Source of the DNA: JAVBTT01 sp031556035
Lineage (GTDB): Bacteria > Bacillota > Clostridia > Oscillospirales > UBA929
Assembly: GCA_031556035.1 (NCBI GenBank)
Contig: JAVBTT010000002.1
Span: 1 to 64,000 of the forward strand
Direction: 5' to 3'
Length of the DNA: 64,000 nt
This document shows positions 33,955 through 43,140 of this stretch, in pieces. Below the pieces are notes generated by a model. It was not told the DNA's origin and searched no databases. It saw only the letters and a list, made by a program, of their open reading frames with translations. The first letter of the stretch is position 1; each line of letters starts with the position of its first letter. A program made the translations under genes and the position numbers.

Positions 33955-35118
33955 TTAGGGATTTACGCGGTCGAAGATAAACGAAGACTTCACGACATCG
34001 GCCTCCTCGGACTTGCGCGCCAGAAACGCCTCGAAATTCTGCCTGTACTCCTCAAAATACAGGCCGTCATAAGCCTCGTCGTAGGTCATGTCCCGCTCAA
34101 GGTTGTTTTCCAGCAGCTTAACTATGGCAACGCTGGAGCCGTTCTCGAATGGATCGCTGATCTCGCCGGGCGACAGCTCCGCGGCCATTGTGGAAATACG
34201 GCCCAGCGAGCTCTGGACGCTCTGGCCGATATCGCTGAGGTCGACGTCGAACTCCTCCGGCGCAAAGCCCGTGTATTCCAGGCAGAGCTGGTCAAAATCA
34301 GCGCCCTCAAGCAACCGCTCATGGATGTCCTGAATCAGCGCGTAGGCCTCATCCTGATAGATGGAGACGGTCTCGGTGGGTTCCTCGCCGTCCGGCAGAT
34401 AGGAGATTAGCATCAGGGACACTTTGGCGTACTTGTTTCTGTGATAATTCGTCTCATAGTTTTCCTCGTAAAAATCCCGCAGCTTCTGTTCGTCGACAAA
34501 TACCTCCACATTTTCAACAAGCTCCTTCAGGTTGGAGGTATAGTAGCTTTTCGTATTGGAATAAAAAGAAACCAGATTAAACTGCACGACACCGTACATT
34601 GTCGGGTCACCGGACGCCTCCCGCTGGCGGCGCTCCTCATTAACCCTGTCCATTTCGGCCTTCATGCCCGAAAAGCTTGTATCGGAGGCAATGCCGTACT
34701 GAACGGCAAGCCCCTGCAAAACCTTGAAATCCACGGCGCTTTGCTTTGCGCGCTCGCGCAGCATGTCGGCTGGGCTCTCGCCGCCGTAAGCCTTGCTCCA
34801 GTCCGTGACGCTGACGTTGTGCGTCTGGTAGAAGTAATTGCTCACCTCGCCCTTAACCATATCCATGTGAAACCGCAGCTCCTCACGCGTCACCGGCAGC
34901 CCGTTCACCGTCATAACAACAACGTCGTTCCCGACAACAAGTGTCTGCCACAGAATAACGGATACCGCCGCTATGACCGCCGCGGCGCACAAAATCACGG
35001 ATACAAGTAGAAATCTTCTCCTTTTTCTTACATCGATTTTTTTCTGTTTTTTTCTATCGGCACCGTTCTTTTTTGCAGTCAACACTCGACACCTGTCCTT
35101 ACGCTCTTTTTCGCCCAT
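33955..35118 (-). CDS. Membrane-anchored PrsA/SurA-like foldase
   Basis: 387 residues. A very basic N-terminus (KKQKKIDVRKRRRFLLVSVI) leads into one membrane helix (about 36-60). The extracellular part has a SurA-N-like helical region (VNGLPVTREELRFHMDMVKG) and a degenerate parvulin-type PPIase region with LSPGEISDPFENGSSVAIVK, echoing the family's 'L..GEIS.P' strand. Such proteins fold secreted enzymes outside the membrane. It lies directly upstream of the giant beta-helix gene on the same strand, so it may help fold it. The start is uncertain: the ATG at 35118 has no clear ribosome site, and GTG/TTG about 15 codons downstream follow AAGGACAGG. Confidence 0.7.
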   Translation of the reverse strand: MGEKERKDRCRVLTAKKNGADRKKQKKIDVRKRRRFLLVSVILCAAAVIAAVSVILWQTLVVGNDVVVMTVNGLPVTREELRFHMDMVKGEVSNYFYQTHNVSVTDWSKAYGGESPADMLRERAKQSAVDFKVLQGLAVQYGIASDTSFSGMKAEMDRVNEERRQREASGDPTMYGVVQFNLVSFYSNTKSYYTSNLKELVENVEVFVDEQKLRDFYEENYETNYHRNKYAKVSLMLISYLPDGEEPTETVSIYQDEAYALIQDIHERLLEGADFDQLCLEYTGFAPEEFDVDLSDIGQSVQSSLGRISTMAAELSPGEISDPFENGSSVAIVKLLENNLERDMTYDEAYDGLYFEEYRQNFEAFLARKSEEADVVKSSFIFDRVNP

Positions 35119-35240
35119 TGTGGGTATAAATAGGCAACTATATACGATCTCTATAATGAATAATAGAGCAGTTTGTCTAAATTGTACATCGATTATTACA
35201 GCTTGTTTATGGACTATATTTGTTTTTTGTTTTGTGACTA

Positions 35241-35269
35241 TTGCTTGCCTCCGGAATATCTGCTATAGT
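35241..35269 (+). promoter_or_regulatory. Promoter of the two-component/SBP operon
   Basis: TTGCTT (35241-35246), a 17-base spacer and TATAGT (35264-35269), about 40 bases before the kinase start, in the divergent spacer facing the foldase gene. Confidence 0.5.
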
Positions 35270-35309
35270 GGTTTTGACGATTATTGCTTTATACAGGGGG
35301 GAGTTGAGG

Positions 35310-37064
35310 ATGCCCCGTCGCAAGTTTCACATACGCAAAATGAAGATCAGCGCACGCCTTACGGTTTCCTCGCTCTGTATGTGCCTGATCCCGGTGGCGG
35401 TTCTTCTCGTGCTGTTTTACAACCGTTATCAGACCACGGTGTACGACAAGCTCAGCGTCTCCAAAAAGCAGAACCTGGAGCTTCTGGCCGCCGCCGTTGA
35501 CTACCATCTGATCAAATGCGAAAACATCAGCGACAGCATCATGATGGACGCGACGGTTCAGTCAACCCTGTCCAAAAACACGGGCGGTGTCCAGGAGCTG
35601 GACCCGGAGGTAAACGCCGCTGTCTCCAAGGCATTCAACAACCTCTCCCTCTGGGAAAGCTATATGAAGGGATTTTCCCTGTGCAGCAGGAGCGGGACTC
35701 AGCTCTGCAGCATGGGGTTTATCAATCTTAAGCCGGACGATCTGGCGCGGTTGCTGGACGCCTCCGCTGGCAGCCGCGAGTTCAAGCAGTGGACCTTTAT
35801 GCAGGACATGAAGGACGCCCCTTACATCGTGCTGTGCCGGAAGATTTTTTCCACCGAGATTCTCGGGCAGCACATCGGATATGTGCTCATTTACGTGGAC
35901 GCAGAGCAGCTCTTTGACACGGTGGGGCAGGACTCCGCCGAGGACGCCGGCGCCGCGGCGGGCACAATCATCATGGAGCCCGGCTCTGGAAAGGTCATCC
36001 TGATCGACAATCACTACTCCAGTCTCGACTCGTCGGACGTGTTCTCGTACTTTGACCCCAATCTGCTGAACGGGGAAAAATACGCGGAGACCAAGGTCTT
36101 CGGCGCGGACAGCGTGGTGGTCGTTCAGAGGCACTCCAAGACCGGATGGGTGATGGTGGGCGTTCTGCCGAAAGAGGAGCTGGTGACGGAGATGAACCAG
36201 CTGATTCTTCAGTTCATAATAGTTGTGGCCATCATCCTGCTGATTGGAGCTGGCCTGCTTGTCCAAATCCGCCGCTCAATCAATCAGCCCATCGCGAACA
36301 TAGTCGCGTTCACCAAACGGGTCGCCCAGGGGGATTTCACCAAGCTTCTGAACGACCCCTCCAAAGACGAAATCGGTTATCTGAGCGCGGACATTGACGT
36401 CATGGTCGCCCAGATATCCGAGCTCTTCGCGAAAAATGAGGCGAGCGAGCGCAAGAAGCGCCAGCTTGAGCTTGACGTTCTGGAGTATCAGATCAATCCG
36501 CACTTTTTATTCAACACACTCAATTCGTTTAAATATATAGCGGAGCTCAACGGTATCACCACCATATCCACCGGCATCACCAGCCTGTGCAATCTTCTCA
36601 AAAACACGATCACGAATTCGGAGGAGTTTATTCCCCTGCGCCGGGAAATCAACAATGTGTCGGATTACCTGCTGATCCAGAGGATTAAGTTCGCGGGCAT
36701 GTTTGAGATTTCCTATGATATCTCGGAGGAAGCGTGGGACGCAACGGTGGTTCGCCTCATGCTTCAGCCGATCGTGGAAAACTCGATCCTTCACGGAATC
36801 GACGAGCATATCCTCCAGATCCGGATACGCGCCTGCGTGGAGGACGGGCTGCTCGTGATCACAATTACCGACGACGGAAAGGGCTTTGACACCAGCGACA
36901 GGGAAATTACAAAGCGAAAGTTTACGGGGATCGGGCTTTCCAATGTGCAGGAGAGGGTTCGGCTCAATTTTGGGGAGCAATACGGGCTGGACGTGGAAAG
37001 CTCGCCGGGAAGCGGGACAAAGGTGACGGTCCGGCTTCCCTATACCCCAAGTCAGAGGGAGTGA
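35310..37064 (+). CDS. YesM-type sensor histidine kinase
   Basis: 584 residues. A TM helix near residues 16-36 (RLTVSSLCMCLIPVAVLLVL) and a second near 290-315 enclose an extracellular dCache-like sensor domain of about 250 residues. A HAMP linker (about 315-370) precedes the His_kinase domain with LEYQINPHFLFNTLNSFKYI (phospho-acceptor His) and an HATPase with MLQPIVENSILHGID (N-box) and ITITDDGKGFDTSD plus GIGLSNVQERVRLNFGEQYG. YesM kinases respond to extracellular carbohydrates and drive ABC importer operons. The ATG at 35310 follows GGGGGGAG. It is coupled with the regulator at 37069 and the binding protein at 38250. Confidence 0.9.
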   Translation: MPRRKFHIRKMKISARLTVSSLCMCLIPVAVLLVLFYNRYQTTVYDKLSVSKKQNLELLAAAVDYHLIKCENISDSIMMDATVQSTLSKNTGGVQELDPEVNAAVSKAFNNLSLWESYMKGFSLCSRSGTQLCSMGFINLKPDDLARLLDASAGSREFKQWTFMQDMKDAPYIVLCRKIFSTEILGQHIGYVLIYVDAEQLFDTVGQDSAEDAGAAAGTIIMEPGSGKVILIDNHYSSLDSSDVFSYFDPNLLNGEKYAETKVFGADSVVVVQRHSKTGWVMVGVLPKEELVTEMNQLILQFIIVVAIILLIGAGLLVQIRRSINQPIANIVAFTKRVAQGDFTKLLNDPSKDEIGYLSADIDVMVAQISELFAKNEASERKKRQLELDVLEYQINPHFLFNTLNSFKYIAELNGITTISTGITSLCNLLKNTITNSEEFIPLRREINNVSDYLLIQRIKFAGMFEISYDISEEAWDATVVRLMLQPIVENSILHGIDEHILQIRIRACVEDGLLVITITDDGKGFDTSDREITKRKFTGIGLSNVQERVRLNFGEQYGLDVESSPGSGTKVTVRLPYTPSQRE

Positions 37065-37068
37065 CAGC

Positions 37069-38253
37069 GTGATCAGCGTTTTGATAGTGGACGACGAGCA
37101 GTTCGTGAGGGTTGCGCTGCGCACCCTTTACGATTGGGAGGGAAATGGATTTCAGATTGTGGACACCGCCGCGGACGGAGCCGACGCGCTTGAGAAAATC
37201 CGGGAGCATCGCCCTGATGTGGTTGTTACGGACATTTTTATGCCAAACATGGACGGGATTCAGCTCCTGGAGCGGATAAAAAATGACCACAGCGGCTGCG
37301 TGACCCTTGTGCTCAGCAACGCCGGGGATCTGTCCTATGTTAAAACCGCTCTGAAAATGGGGGCGGAGGACTACTATTTAAAGGTCGACTACGAGCAGGA
37401 GGAGTTTCACAGAGTCATGAGCCGCATCAAGGACGAGGTGCTCAAACGCAAGAGCGACGCCCATTCGCAAAGAAACGCCGGAATACTTTCAGGTGCGCAG
37501 ATCGTTGCAAACGCCTTCGAATGCGACGACTGGAGCCGACTGCTTCCCCCTCCGGCAACCAGCCTTTTTTGTGTCAGGCTGGCTGAGTACTCCTCCAAGT
37601 CCCTGGACTGCTTTGAAAAAGTCTACCGCCCGCTGTGCAATATTGTCAGGGAGCTGTTTAAATCGTATCCGACTCTGAGCCTCGCGCCGCTGAGCGGCAC
37701 ACTGCTGATCGCGGTGGACGCGGCCGAGGCCGCGGGCTCTGCGCCGGAGACGGCAAAAAAGCTGCAGGGGCAAATTGAGGTCTACCTTCAGGCCCGGGCT
37801 GAGATTCTTCACATAGGCTCACGGGAGCGGTTTTCCTCCGAGGCTTTTCGGAACGCGCTTGTCAGGCTTCAGGCCCATGCTTTGGGCGAGCCGCTCGCAG
37901 GCGAGGGGCTTCCTTCGCAGGATGAGATCGGGAGGGTCAAGGATTATGTCGAGGCGCACATCTGCTCCCACGTCTACCTGAGCGACGTTGCCAGGCACAC
38001 GAACATGAACGCCAGCTATTTGTCCAGGATATTCAAGCAGCGCACCGGGATGGGCTTTGTCACCTATGTCACAGGGGAGAAGATGAAGAGGGCGGCTCGC
38101 CTTCTGGAGGGCGGACGCTACAAGGTGCGCGAGGTCGCGTCCCTGCTGGGGATTGAAGACCAGTATTATTTCAACAAGCTGTTCAAGAAGGCCTACCACA
38201 TGACTCCAACCGAATACGCCGCGAAAATGTCCTCAAAAGAAGGGATTGAATGA
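37069..38253 (+). CDS. AraC-type response regulator (YesN-like)
   Basis: 394 residues. The receiver domain shows VLIVDDEQFVRVALRTLYDW, with phospho-acceptor Asp in PDVVVTDIFMPNMDGIQLLE and KMGAEDYYLKV. The C-terminal AraC domain shows LSDVARHTNMNASYLSRIFK and VREVASLLGIEDQYYFNKLF (about residues 300-385). A GTG start at 37069 follows GAGGGAG, and the gene begins 4 bases after the kinase stop. Its end overlaps the next start (ATGA), so kinase, regulator and binding protein are co-translated. It likely activates the promoter at 39728. Confidence 0.9.
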   Translation: MISVLIVDDEQFVRVALRTLYDWEGNGFQIVDTAADGADALEKIREHRPDVVVTDIFMPNMDGIQLLERIKNDHSGCVTLVLSNAGDLSYVKTALKMGAEDYYLKVDYEQEEFHRVMSRIKDEVLKRKSDAHSQRNAGILSGAQIVANAFECDDWSRLLPPPATSLFCVRLAEYSSKSLDCFEKVYRPLCNIVRELFKSYPTLSLAPLSGTLLIAVDAAEAAGSAPETAKKLQGQIEVYLQARAEILHIGSRERFSSEAFRNALVRLQAHALGEPLAGEGLPSQDEIGRVKDYVEAHICSHVYLSDVARHTNMNASYLSRIFKQRTGMGFVTYVTGEKMKRAARLLEGGRYKVREVASLLGIEDQYYFNKLFKKAYHMTPTEYAAKMSSKEGIE

Positions 38254-39611
38254 ACGGGCTTTGGAGGCTCCGCGCCGCCGCGCTGTCCCTGCCGCTGCTG
38301 CTTCTTTTCTCCTGCGCGGGGAAAGAGAGTCCGTCTCCGAGCGCGACTGCGTCACGCTTTGAGGGCCAGTCTCTCTACATCGCGCTTTTCCAGGGGGGCT
38401 ACGGAGAAGACTATTGGAAATCAGTTGTACAGGCCTTTCGGGACGAATATCCTGACTCAAAAATCACCTATAAAATACACCCTCAGATCGGGGAGATCAT
38501 CCGCCCTGATCTGTTGTCGGGGAGCGCCCCCGACCTGCTGTATCTGTCCGATTCCAACCCGGACGGGGTGGTGGCAGGGCTCATTAAAAACAGAGCCCTG
38601 ACCGACATCACCGACGTGTTTGACGGATCCGCCTACGACAAGGACGCCACAATCCGCGACCTGATACTGCCGGGGCTGCTCGAGAGCCCGAAATATTCCC
38701 CGTACGGAGACTCCAGGATTTATTTGGCCCCGGTGAGCTACGGCCCGCTCGGGTTGATTTACAACAAGACGCTGTTTCAGCGTAAAAACTGGAGCCTGCC
38801 CCGAACCTGGGACGAGTTTTACGCCCTCGGGGAAACCGCCCGCAGCGAGGGCTATTCCCTGATAACTTACCCCGGGATATATCCTGGATATCTGGAAAGC
38901 CTGATGCTGCCGGCCATTGCGGACGCGGCCGGCACGGAGGGCCTTAACCGCCTGTTCGCGATGGAGGAGGGGTCGGTTCGCAACCCTGAGGTCATGGAGG
39001 CCGCGAAGCGCATCCGCAAGATCGCCGACCAGGGTCTTGTTATGCCCGGGAGCGCGGGGCTCAGCCATCTGCAGGCGCAGAGCGCGATGATGCTTGATAA
39101 AGCCCTGTTTATTCCAAGCGGCATATGGATTTTAAACGAGATGATCAGCTCTCCCCGCACAGAGGGCTTCCAGTTTGCCCTGATGGAAACACCTACCATT
39201 TCCCCGAATTCCCCGAGGCATGTGCAAATCAGCTATGAGCAGATCATGGTGCCCAAGGATGCCAGAAACCCTGAGTTTGCCAAGGAGTTTTTGAAATTTA
39301 TTTACTCCGACTATTCCGTGAAGCTTTTCGCGGAAAAGAGCAACGGAGTATACGCCCTCAAGGGCGCGCTGAACCTGGCCGGTCCATATCTCGAGTCCAG
39401 CACAATGCAAATGTACGCCATTTTGGAGCAGGAGGACACAGTTACCTTCCCGGCGGGTTTTCTGCCGGTCTCGACCAGCATCAGAACTCCGCCCAACGAC
39501 TATTTTTTTGACGGGTTTTCCCGGCTGCTGTCCGGGGAAACGACGGTGGAGGATTGGGCGGACGCCGTGGAGGTGTATTTCGCGGAGGTACGGAACGCGC
39601 AGGAGGGCTGA
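38250..39611 (+). CDS. Extracellular solute-binding lipoprotein (family 1), regulatory-operon copy
   Basis: 453 residues. The lipoprotein signal is LPLLLLFSCAGKES, with the lipidated Cys at about residue 22. FQGGYGEDYWKSVVQAFRDE and GPLGLIYNKTLFQRKNWSLP are sugar-binding-protein landmarks. It is paralogous to the binding protein at 39800, with matching stretches throughout. A 4-base ATGA overlap ties it to the response regulator, while an intrinsic terminator separates it from the importer. It may therefore act as ligand presenter to the sensor kinase rather than as the transporter's main binding protein. Confidence 0.85.
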   Translation: MNGLWRLRAAALSLPLLLLFSCAGKESPSPSATASRFEGQSLYIALFQGGYGEDYWKSVVQAFRDEYPDSKITYKIHPQIGEIIRPDLLSGSAPDLLYLSDSNPDGVVAGLIKNRALTDITDVFDGSAYDKDATIRDLILPGLLESPKYSPYGDSRIYLAPVSYGPLGLIYNKTLFQRKNWSLPRTWDEFYALGETARSEGYSLITYPGIYPGYLESLMLPAIADAAGTEGLNRLFAMEEGSVRNPEVMEAAKRIRKIADQGLVMPGSAGLSHLQAQSAMMLDKALFIPSGIWILNEMISSPRTEGFQFALMETPTISPNSPRHVQISYEQIMVPKDARNPEFAKEFLKFIYSDYSVKLFAEKSNGVYALKGALNLAGPYLESSTMQMYAILEQEDTVTFPAGFLPVSTSIRTPPNDYFFDGFSRLLSGETTVEDWADAVEVYFAEVRNAQEG

Positions 39612-39669
39612 TAGTATAAATTAAAAAAATTTTACTATACTTTAGACAAATTTTACTTGTTTATTCACA

Positions 39670-39706
39670 TTGACAACAACCGACGGATTGTTGTCAATTC
39701 TTTTTT
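39670..39706 (+). terminator. Intrinsic terminator of the two-component/SBP operon
   Basis: TTGACAACAA (39670-39679) pairs with TTGTTGTCAA (39688-39697), followed by TTCTTTTTT. Confidence 0.85.
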
Positions 39707-39727
39707 GCATGCTGACAATTATTTCTA

Positions 39728-39756
39728 TTGTTGCTTTAGCGGGACGATGATATGAT
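39728..39756 (+). promoter_or_regulatory. Promoter of the importer/glycosidase operon
   Basis: TTGTTG (39728-39733), a 17-base spacer and TATGAT (39751-39756). The -35 is weak, as expected for an activator-dependent promoter. Confidence 0.55.
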
Positions 39757-39799
39757 ACGCATGACCTCAGTATTAATTTTCGTAGGAGGATCGGTTAAG

Positions 39800-41263
39800 A
39801 TGAGGAAAATTCTCAGCATAGTTCTGGCCATTTGCCTGATTGCCGCGCTGTTCGCGGCCTGCTCAAAATCCCCCTCTCCGTCGCCCACCCCGACGCCCAC
39901 CCCCACCCCCTCGCAGGCGGCGAGCACCGCCTCGGAGACTCCATCTACTGAACCCACCCCTGAGGATCCGTTCCCGAACAAGACCCTGAAGGTCGCGGCT
40001 TTCCAGGGCGGGTACGGCGTAGATTACTGGAACGAGATGGTTGCCGCATTTGAAGCCGCGTATCCCGGCGTCACGGTGGAGCTGAACATCAGCCCCGACA
40101 TCGGAAACATCCTGGCGCCCCAGATCGCGGGAGGAAACGTGCCGGACTTCATCTATCTCAACGACACGGAAAAGAGCGGCCTGGTGGCCTCGCTCGTCAA
40201 AAACAGGGAGCTCCTGGATATCACCGACGTGTTTGACGGCCCCGCGCTGGACAATGAAGGCGTCACGCTCAGGGAGCTGATCATCCCCGGCATGCTCGAG
40301 AGCACAAAGTATCAGCCCTATCAGGACGGCAAGATTTATCTGGCTCCGTTTAACTGCGGCCCGATGGGTCTGGTTTACAACAAAAAGCTCTTCGCCGACA
40401 AGGGCTGGAAGCTGCCCCAGACCTGGGACGATTTCTTCGCGCTCAACGAGGAGCTGAAGAAGCCGGAAAATTACGTCACAATCGACGGGAAAGCCCAGCA
40501 GCGCTATATGTTCACCTACCAGGGCATTTATCCGGGATATCTTGAGTCCCTCCTGTGGCCCTCCATCGCCGGAGCGGGCGGGCTTGAGGCCACACAGAAC
40601 ATCGGCACCTACAAGGAAGGCTCCTTCACCACCCCCGACGTTCTCAGCATCATTGAAATCATGGCCAAGATAGGCACACAGGGCTTTATGATGCCCGGCA
40701 CCACCGCCCTCAACCACACCCAGTCCCAGACCGACATGATGCTCGGCAAAGCTCTCTTTATCCCCAACGGAAACTGGATGGAGGGCGAGATGGCGGATTC
40801 TCCCAGGGAGGACGGCTTTGAGTTTGGCCTGCTTGCCACCCCGACCGTGAAGGCCGGCCAGCCCAACTATGTGCTCTCCAGCTACGAGCAGTTCGAAATT
40901 CCGGCCAAGGCCGCAAACCCCGAGCTTGCCAAGGAATTCCTGCGCTTCCTTTACACCAAGCCCTCGGTCGAGGCCTTCGCCAAGGCCGCCAACGGCACCT
41001 ACGCGCTGACCGACGCCAAGGAGACCGCAAAGCCCTTCCTGACCAGCGGTGTTTACGGCATGTTCTCCGCGTATGACACCGGAACCTTTATGCTGATGAA
41101 CTTCGACGCTCTCCCCGAGAATACCAAGGTTTCCCTCTCCGCCGCCGTGTTTGACGAAAACATGACCCCGCTGATGACCGGCCAGATGAGTCCGCAGGAC
41201 TACTGCCAGAAGATGGAGTCTGTGATGAAGCAGATCCGTGAAGATATGAAGGCGGCCGGCTGA
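39800..41263 (+). CDS. Extracellular sugar-binding lipoprotein of the importer
   Basis: 487 residues. The lipobox is LIAALFAACSK (Cys at about residue 22), followed by a Ser/Pro/Thr-rich linker (SPSPTPTPTPTPSQAAS) and a family-1 solute-binding domain: FQGGYGVDYWNEMVAAFEAA, GPMGLVYNKKLFADKGWKLP, GALW-type aromatic positions in YPGYLESLLWPSIAGAGGLE. The start at 39800 follows AGGAGGATCGG. First gene of the importer operon and followed by a hairpin, which usually lets the binding protein be made in excess of the permeases. The ligand is probably a galacto-N-biose/lacto-N-biose-type sugar, by context only. Confidence 0.9.
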   Translation: MRKILSIVLAICLIAALFAACSKSPSPSPTPTPTPTPSQAASTASETPSTEPTPEDPFPNKTLKVAAFQGGYGVDYWNEMVAAFEAAYPGVTVELNISPDIGNILAPQIAGGNVPDFIYLNDTEKSGLVASLVKNRELLDITDVFDGPALDNEGVTLRELIIPGMLESTKYQPYQDGKIYLAPFNCGPMGLVYNKKLFADKGWKLPQTWDDFFALNEELKKPENYVTIDGKAQQRYMFTYQGIYPGYLESLLWPSIAGAGGLEATQNIGTYKEGSFTTPDVLSIIEIMAKIGTQGFMMPGTTALNHTQSQTDMMLGKALFIPNGNWMEGEMADSPREDGFEFGLLATPTVKAGQPNYVLSSYEQFEIPAKAANPELAKEFLRFLYTKPSVEAFAKAANGTYALTDAKETAKPFLTSGVYGMFSAYDTGTFMLMNFDALPENTKVSLSAAVFDENMTPLMTGQMSPQDYCQKMESVMKQIREDMKAAG

Positions 41264-41278
41264 TCCATTAAAACACCT

Positions 41279-41314
41279 TGGGCTCCGCCGGGATTCATTG
41301 CTCGGCGGGGCCCA
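41279..41314 (+). terminator. Hairpin between the binding-protein and permease genes
   Basis: TGGGCTCCGCCG (41279-41290) pairs with CGGCGGGGCCCA (41303-41314) with one mismatch. No U-tract. Probably protects or tunes the upstream message. Confidence 0.55.
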
Positions 41315-41365
41315 GTCCTACTTTTGATACCGGTATGATACCGACTGCCTCAGGAGGATAACGAT

Positions 41366-42292
41366 ATGCGCCTAAAACCAAGAATAGACAGGCCGCCCTA
41401 CGCCTTTATCGCGTTATGCGTCTTGCCGCCCCTGATTCTGACTCTTGTATTTATGGTCTGGCCCACGCTGAGCGCGCTGGCCCTCTCCTTCACCAATTCC
41501 ACAAGCCTCGGCTTCACCTCTGGCAGCAAGTTTGTGGGGCTGGAAAACTATATCTACATGTTCCAAAAGGATCCCAGGTTTATAAAGGCTCTGACAAATA
41601 CGCTCAAGCTGCTTGCGGTGGTGCCGATTGTGACGGTAGCGTCCTCGCTGTTTTTCGCGTTCCTGCTAACCCAGGTCAAGCTGCGCGAGCGCGGCGCGTA
41701 CCGGATTTTATATTTTCTGCCCAGTGTAATCTCAATGTCCGTTGTCGGCATCGTGTGGACCTTTGTGTTTGACCCAAGGCCTGACGTTGGGGTACTGAAC
41801 CGGATCATTGCCGCATTCGGCGGGCAGAGCGTAGCCTGGCTCGGGGACGGGCGGGTGGCTCTTTGGTGCGTCGCCATCGTCCTTGTCTGGCAGGCCATGG
41901 GATACTATATGGTCATGCTGGTGGCCTCCATCGACGGCATCTCCCCGGATATTTATGAGGCCGCGTCCATCGACGGGGCCAATCAGCGTGTCAAGCTCTT
42001 CCGCATTACCATGCCCCTTCTTAGAGACAGCATCGGCATAACCTTCGTGCTGTCCCTCTCCGGCACCATCAATCTGAGCTTCATGCTCTCCAACATCATG
42101 ACGGACGGAGGCCCCGCCGACTCGTCCCTCGTGCTGCTCCAGTATATGTACAAGATGGCCTTCGGCCCCACCTCGAGCTTCGGCTACGCGATGGCGATAA
42201 CAGTCTTCTCCCTGGCACTCGCCTTTATCCTGTCGGCCATAAGCCGGAGGCTCTCAAGCAATGAAAATGCGGGAAAGGGGGATGGACGATGA
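41366..42292 (+). CDS. Sugar ABC transporter permease, MalF/UgpA type
   Basis: 308 residues with six predicted membrane helices. The conserved cytoplasmic EAA loop reads EAASIDGANQRVKLFRITMP (about residues 195-214), the docking site for the ATPase. The N-terminal PYAFIALCVLPPLILTLVFM is helix 1. AGGAGG precedes the ATG. It overlaps the second permease by 4 bases. No ATPase gene lies nearby, so a shared MsmX/UgpC-type ATPase elsewhere must energise it. Confidence 0.92.
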   Translation: MRLKPRIDRPPYAFIALCVLPPLILTLVFMVWPTLSALALSFTNSTSLGFTSGSKFVGLENYIYMFQKDPRFIKALTNTLKLLAVVPIVTVASSLFFAFLLTQVKLRERGAYRILYFLPSVISMSVVGIVWTFVFDPRPDVGVLNRIIAAFGGQSVAWLGDGRVALWCVAIVLVWQAMGYYMVMLVASIDGISPDIYEAASIDGANQRVKLFRITMPLLRDSIGITFVLSLSGTINLSFMLSNIMTDGGPADSSLVLLQYMYKMAFGPTSSFGYAMAITVFSLALAFILSAISRRLSSNENAGKGDGR

Positions 42293-43131
42293 GCGGCGCA
42301 GCGGGGCGTTTTATTACGCGCAATCTCATCCGGCTTTTTCTTATCGCGGTTTCGGTCGTGATGCTCTATCCATTTATCTGGAACATTCTGGCCTCATTCA
42401 AAACCAACAACGAGTTTTTGACGCGGCCCTCCGCCCTGCCCTCCGGCATCGCGTGGGACAACTTTGTCAGAGCCTTCACCAAGGCCAAAATGGCGGACTA
42501 CTTCCTGAACTCCATTTTTGTCGTCGCGCTCTCCGCCGTGATCCTGCTGCTGTTTGTCATTCCCATCTCGTACGCGCTGGCCCGTTATCGCTTCCCGGGG
42601 TCTAAAATCATCTCCAACCTGTATATGATCTGCATCTTTATTCAGGCCACCTATATCATGATACCGCTCTACCTGCAGATGAACAACCTCAAGATGCTCG
42701 ACAACCTCGGGGCGATCAGCCTGGTTTACGCGGTTATGCAGTTCCCGTTTTCCATTTTCGTGCTGAGCGGCTTTATCCGGGCTGTTCCGAGGGATTACGA
42801 GGAGGCCGCGCGGATCGACGGCTGCGGAAATTTTGCGATGCTGTACAAGATCATCGTGCCGCTCGCCACGCCTGGAATCGCCACCGTGACCATGCTCGCC
42901 GCGATGGGCTTCTGGAATGAGTACCCGCTGGCCCTGGTGCTGCTTCAGACTCCCGAGAAGAAAACTCTTCCGATCGGTCTGGCCAACCTCTTCCAGGTTC
43001 AGAAATACGCTACGGACTGGGGCGCTCTGTTTGCCGCGCTCACCATCATACTCATTCCCACCGTCGCGATTTATCTTGTGGGCCAGAAGAGTCTGCTCAA
43101 GGGTATCGGTGCCGGCGGTATCAAGGAATAG
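42289..43131 (+). CDS. Sugar ABC transporter permease, MalG/UgpE type
   Basis: 280 residues with six predicted helices. The EAA loop reads EEAARIDGCGNFAMLYKIIV (about residues 170-189). It starts with FITRNLIRLFLIAVSVVMLY (helix 1) and ends with the typical short tail (GQKSLLKGIGAGGIKE). Overlap with the upstream permease (ATGA) indicates translational coupling. Confidence 0.92.
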   Translation: MSGAAGRFITRNLIRLFLIAVSVVMLYPFIWNILASFKTNNEFLTRPSALPSGIAWDNFVRAFTKAKMADYFLNSIFVVALSAVILLLFVIPISYALARYRFPGSKIISNLYMICIFIQATYIMIPLYLQMNNLKMLDNLGAISLVYAVMQFPFSIFVLSGFIRAVPRDYEEAARIDGCGNFAMLYKIIVPLATPGIATVTMLAAMGFWNEYPLALVLLQTPEKKTLPIGLANLFQVQKYATDWGALFAALTIILIPTVAIYLVGQKSLLKGIGAGGIKE

Positions 43132-43140
43132 GGGGATTCG

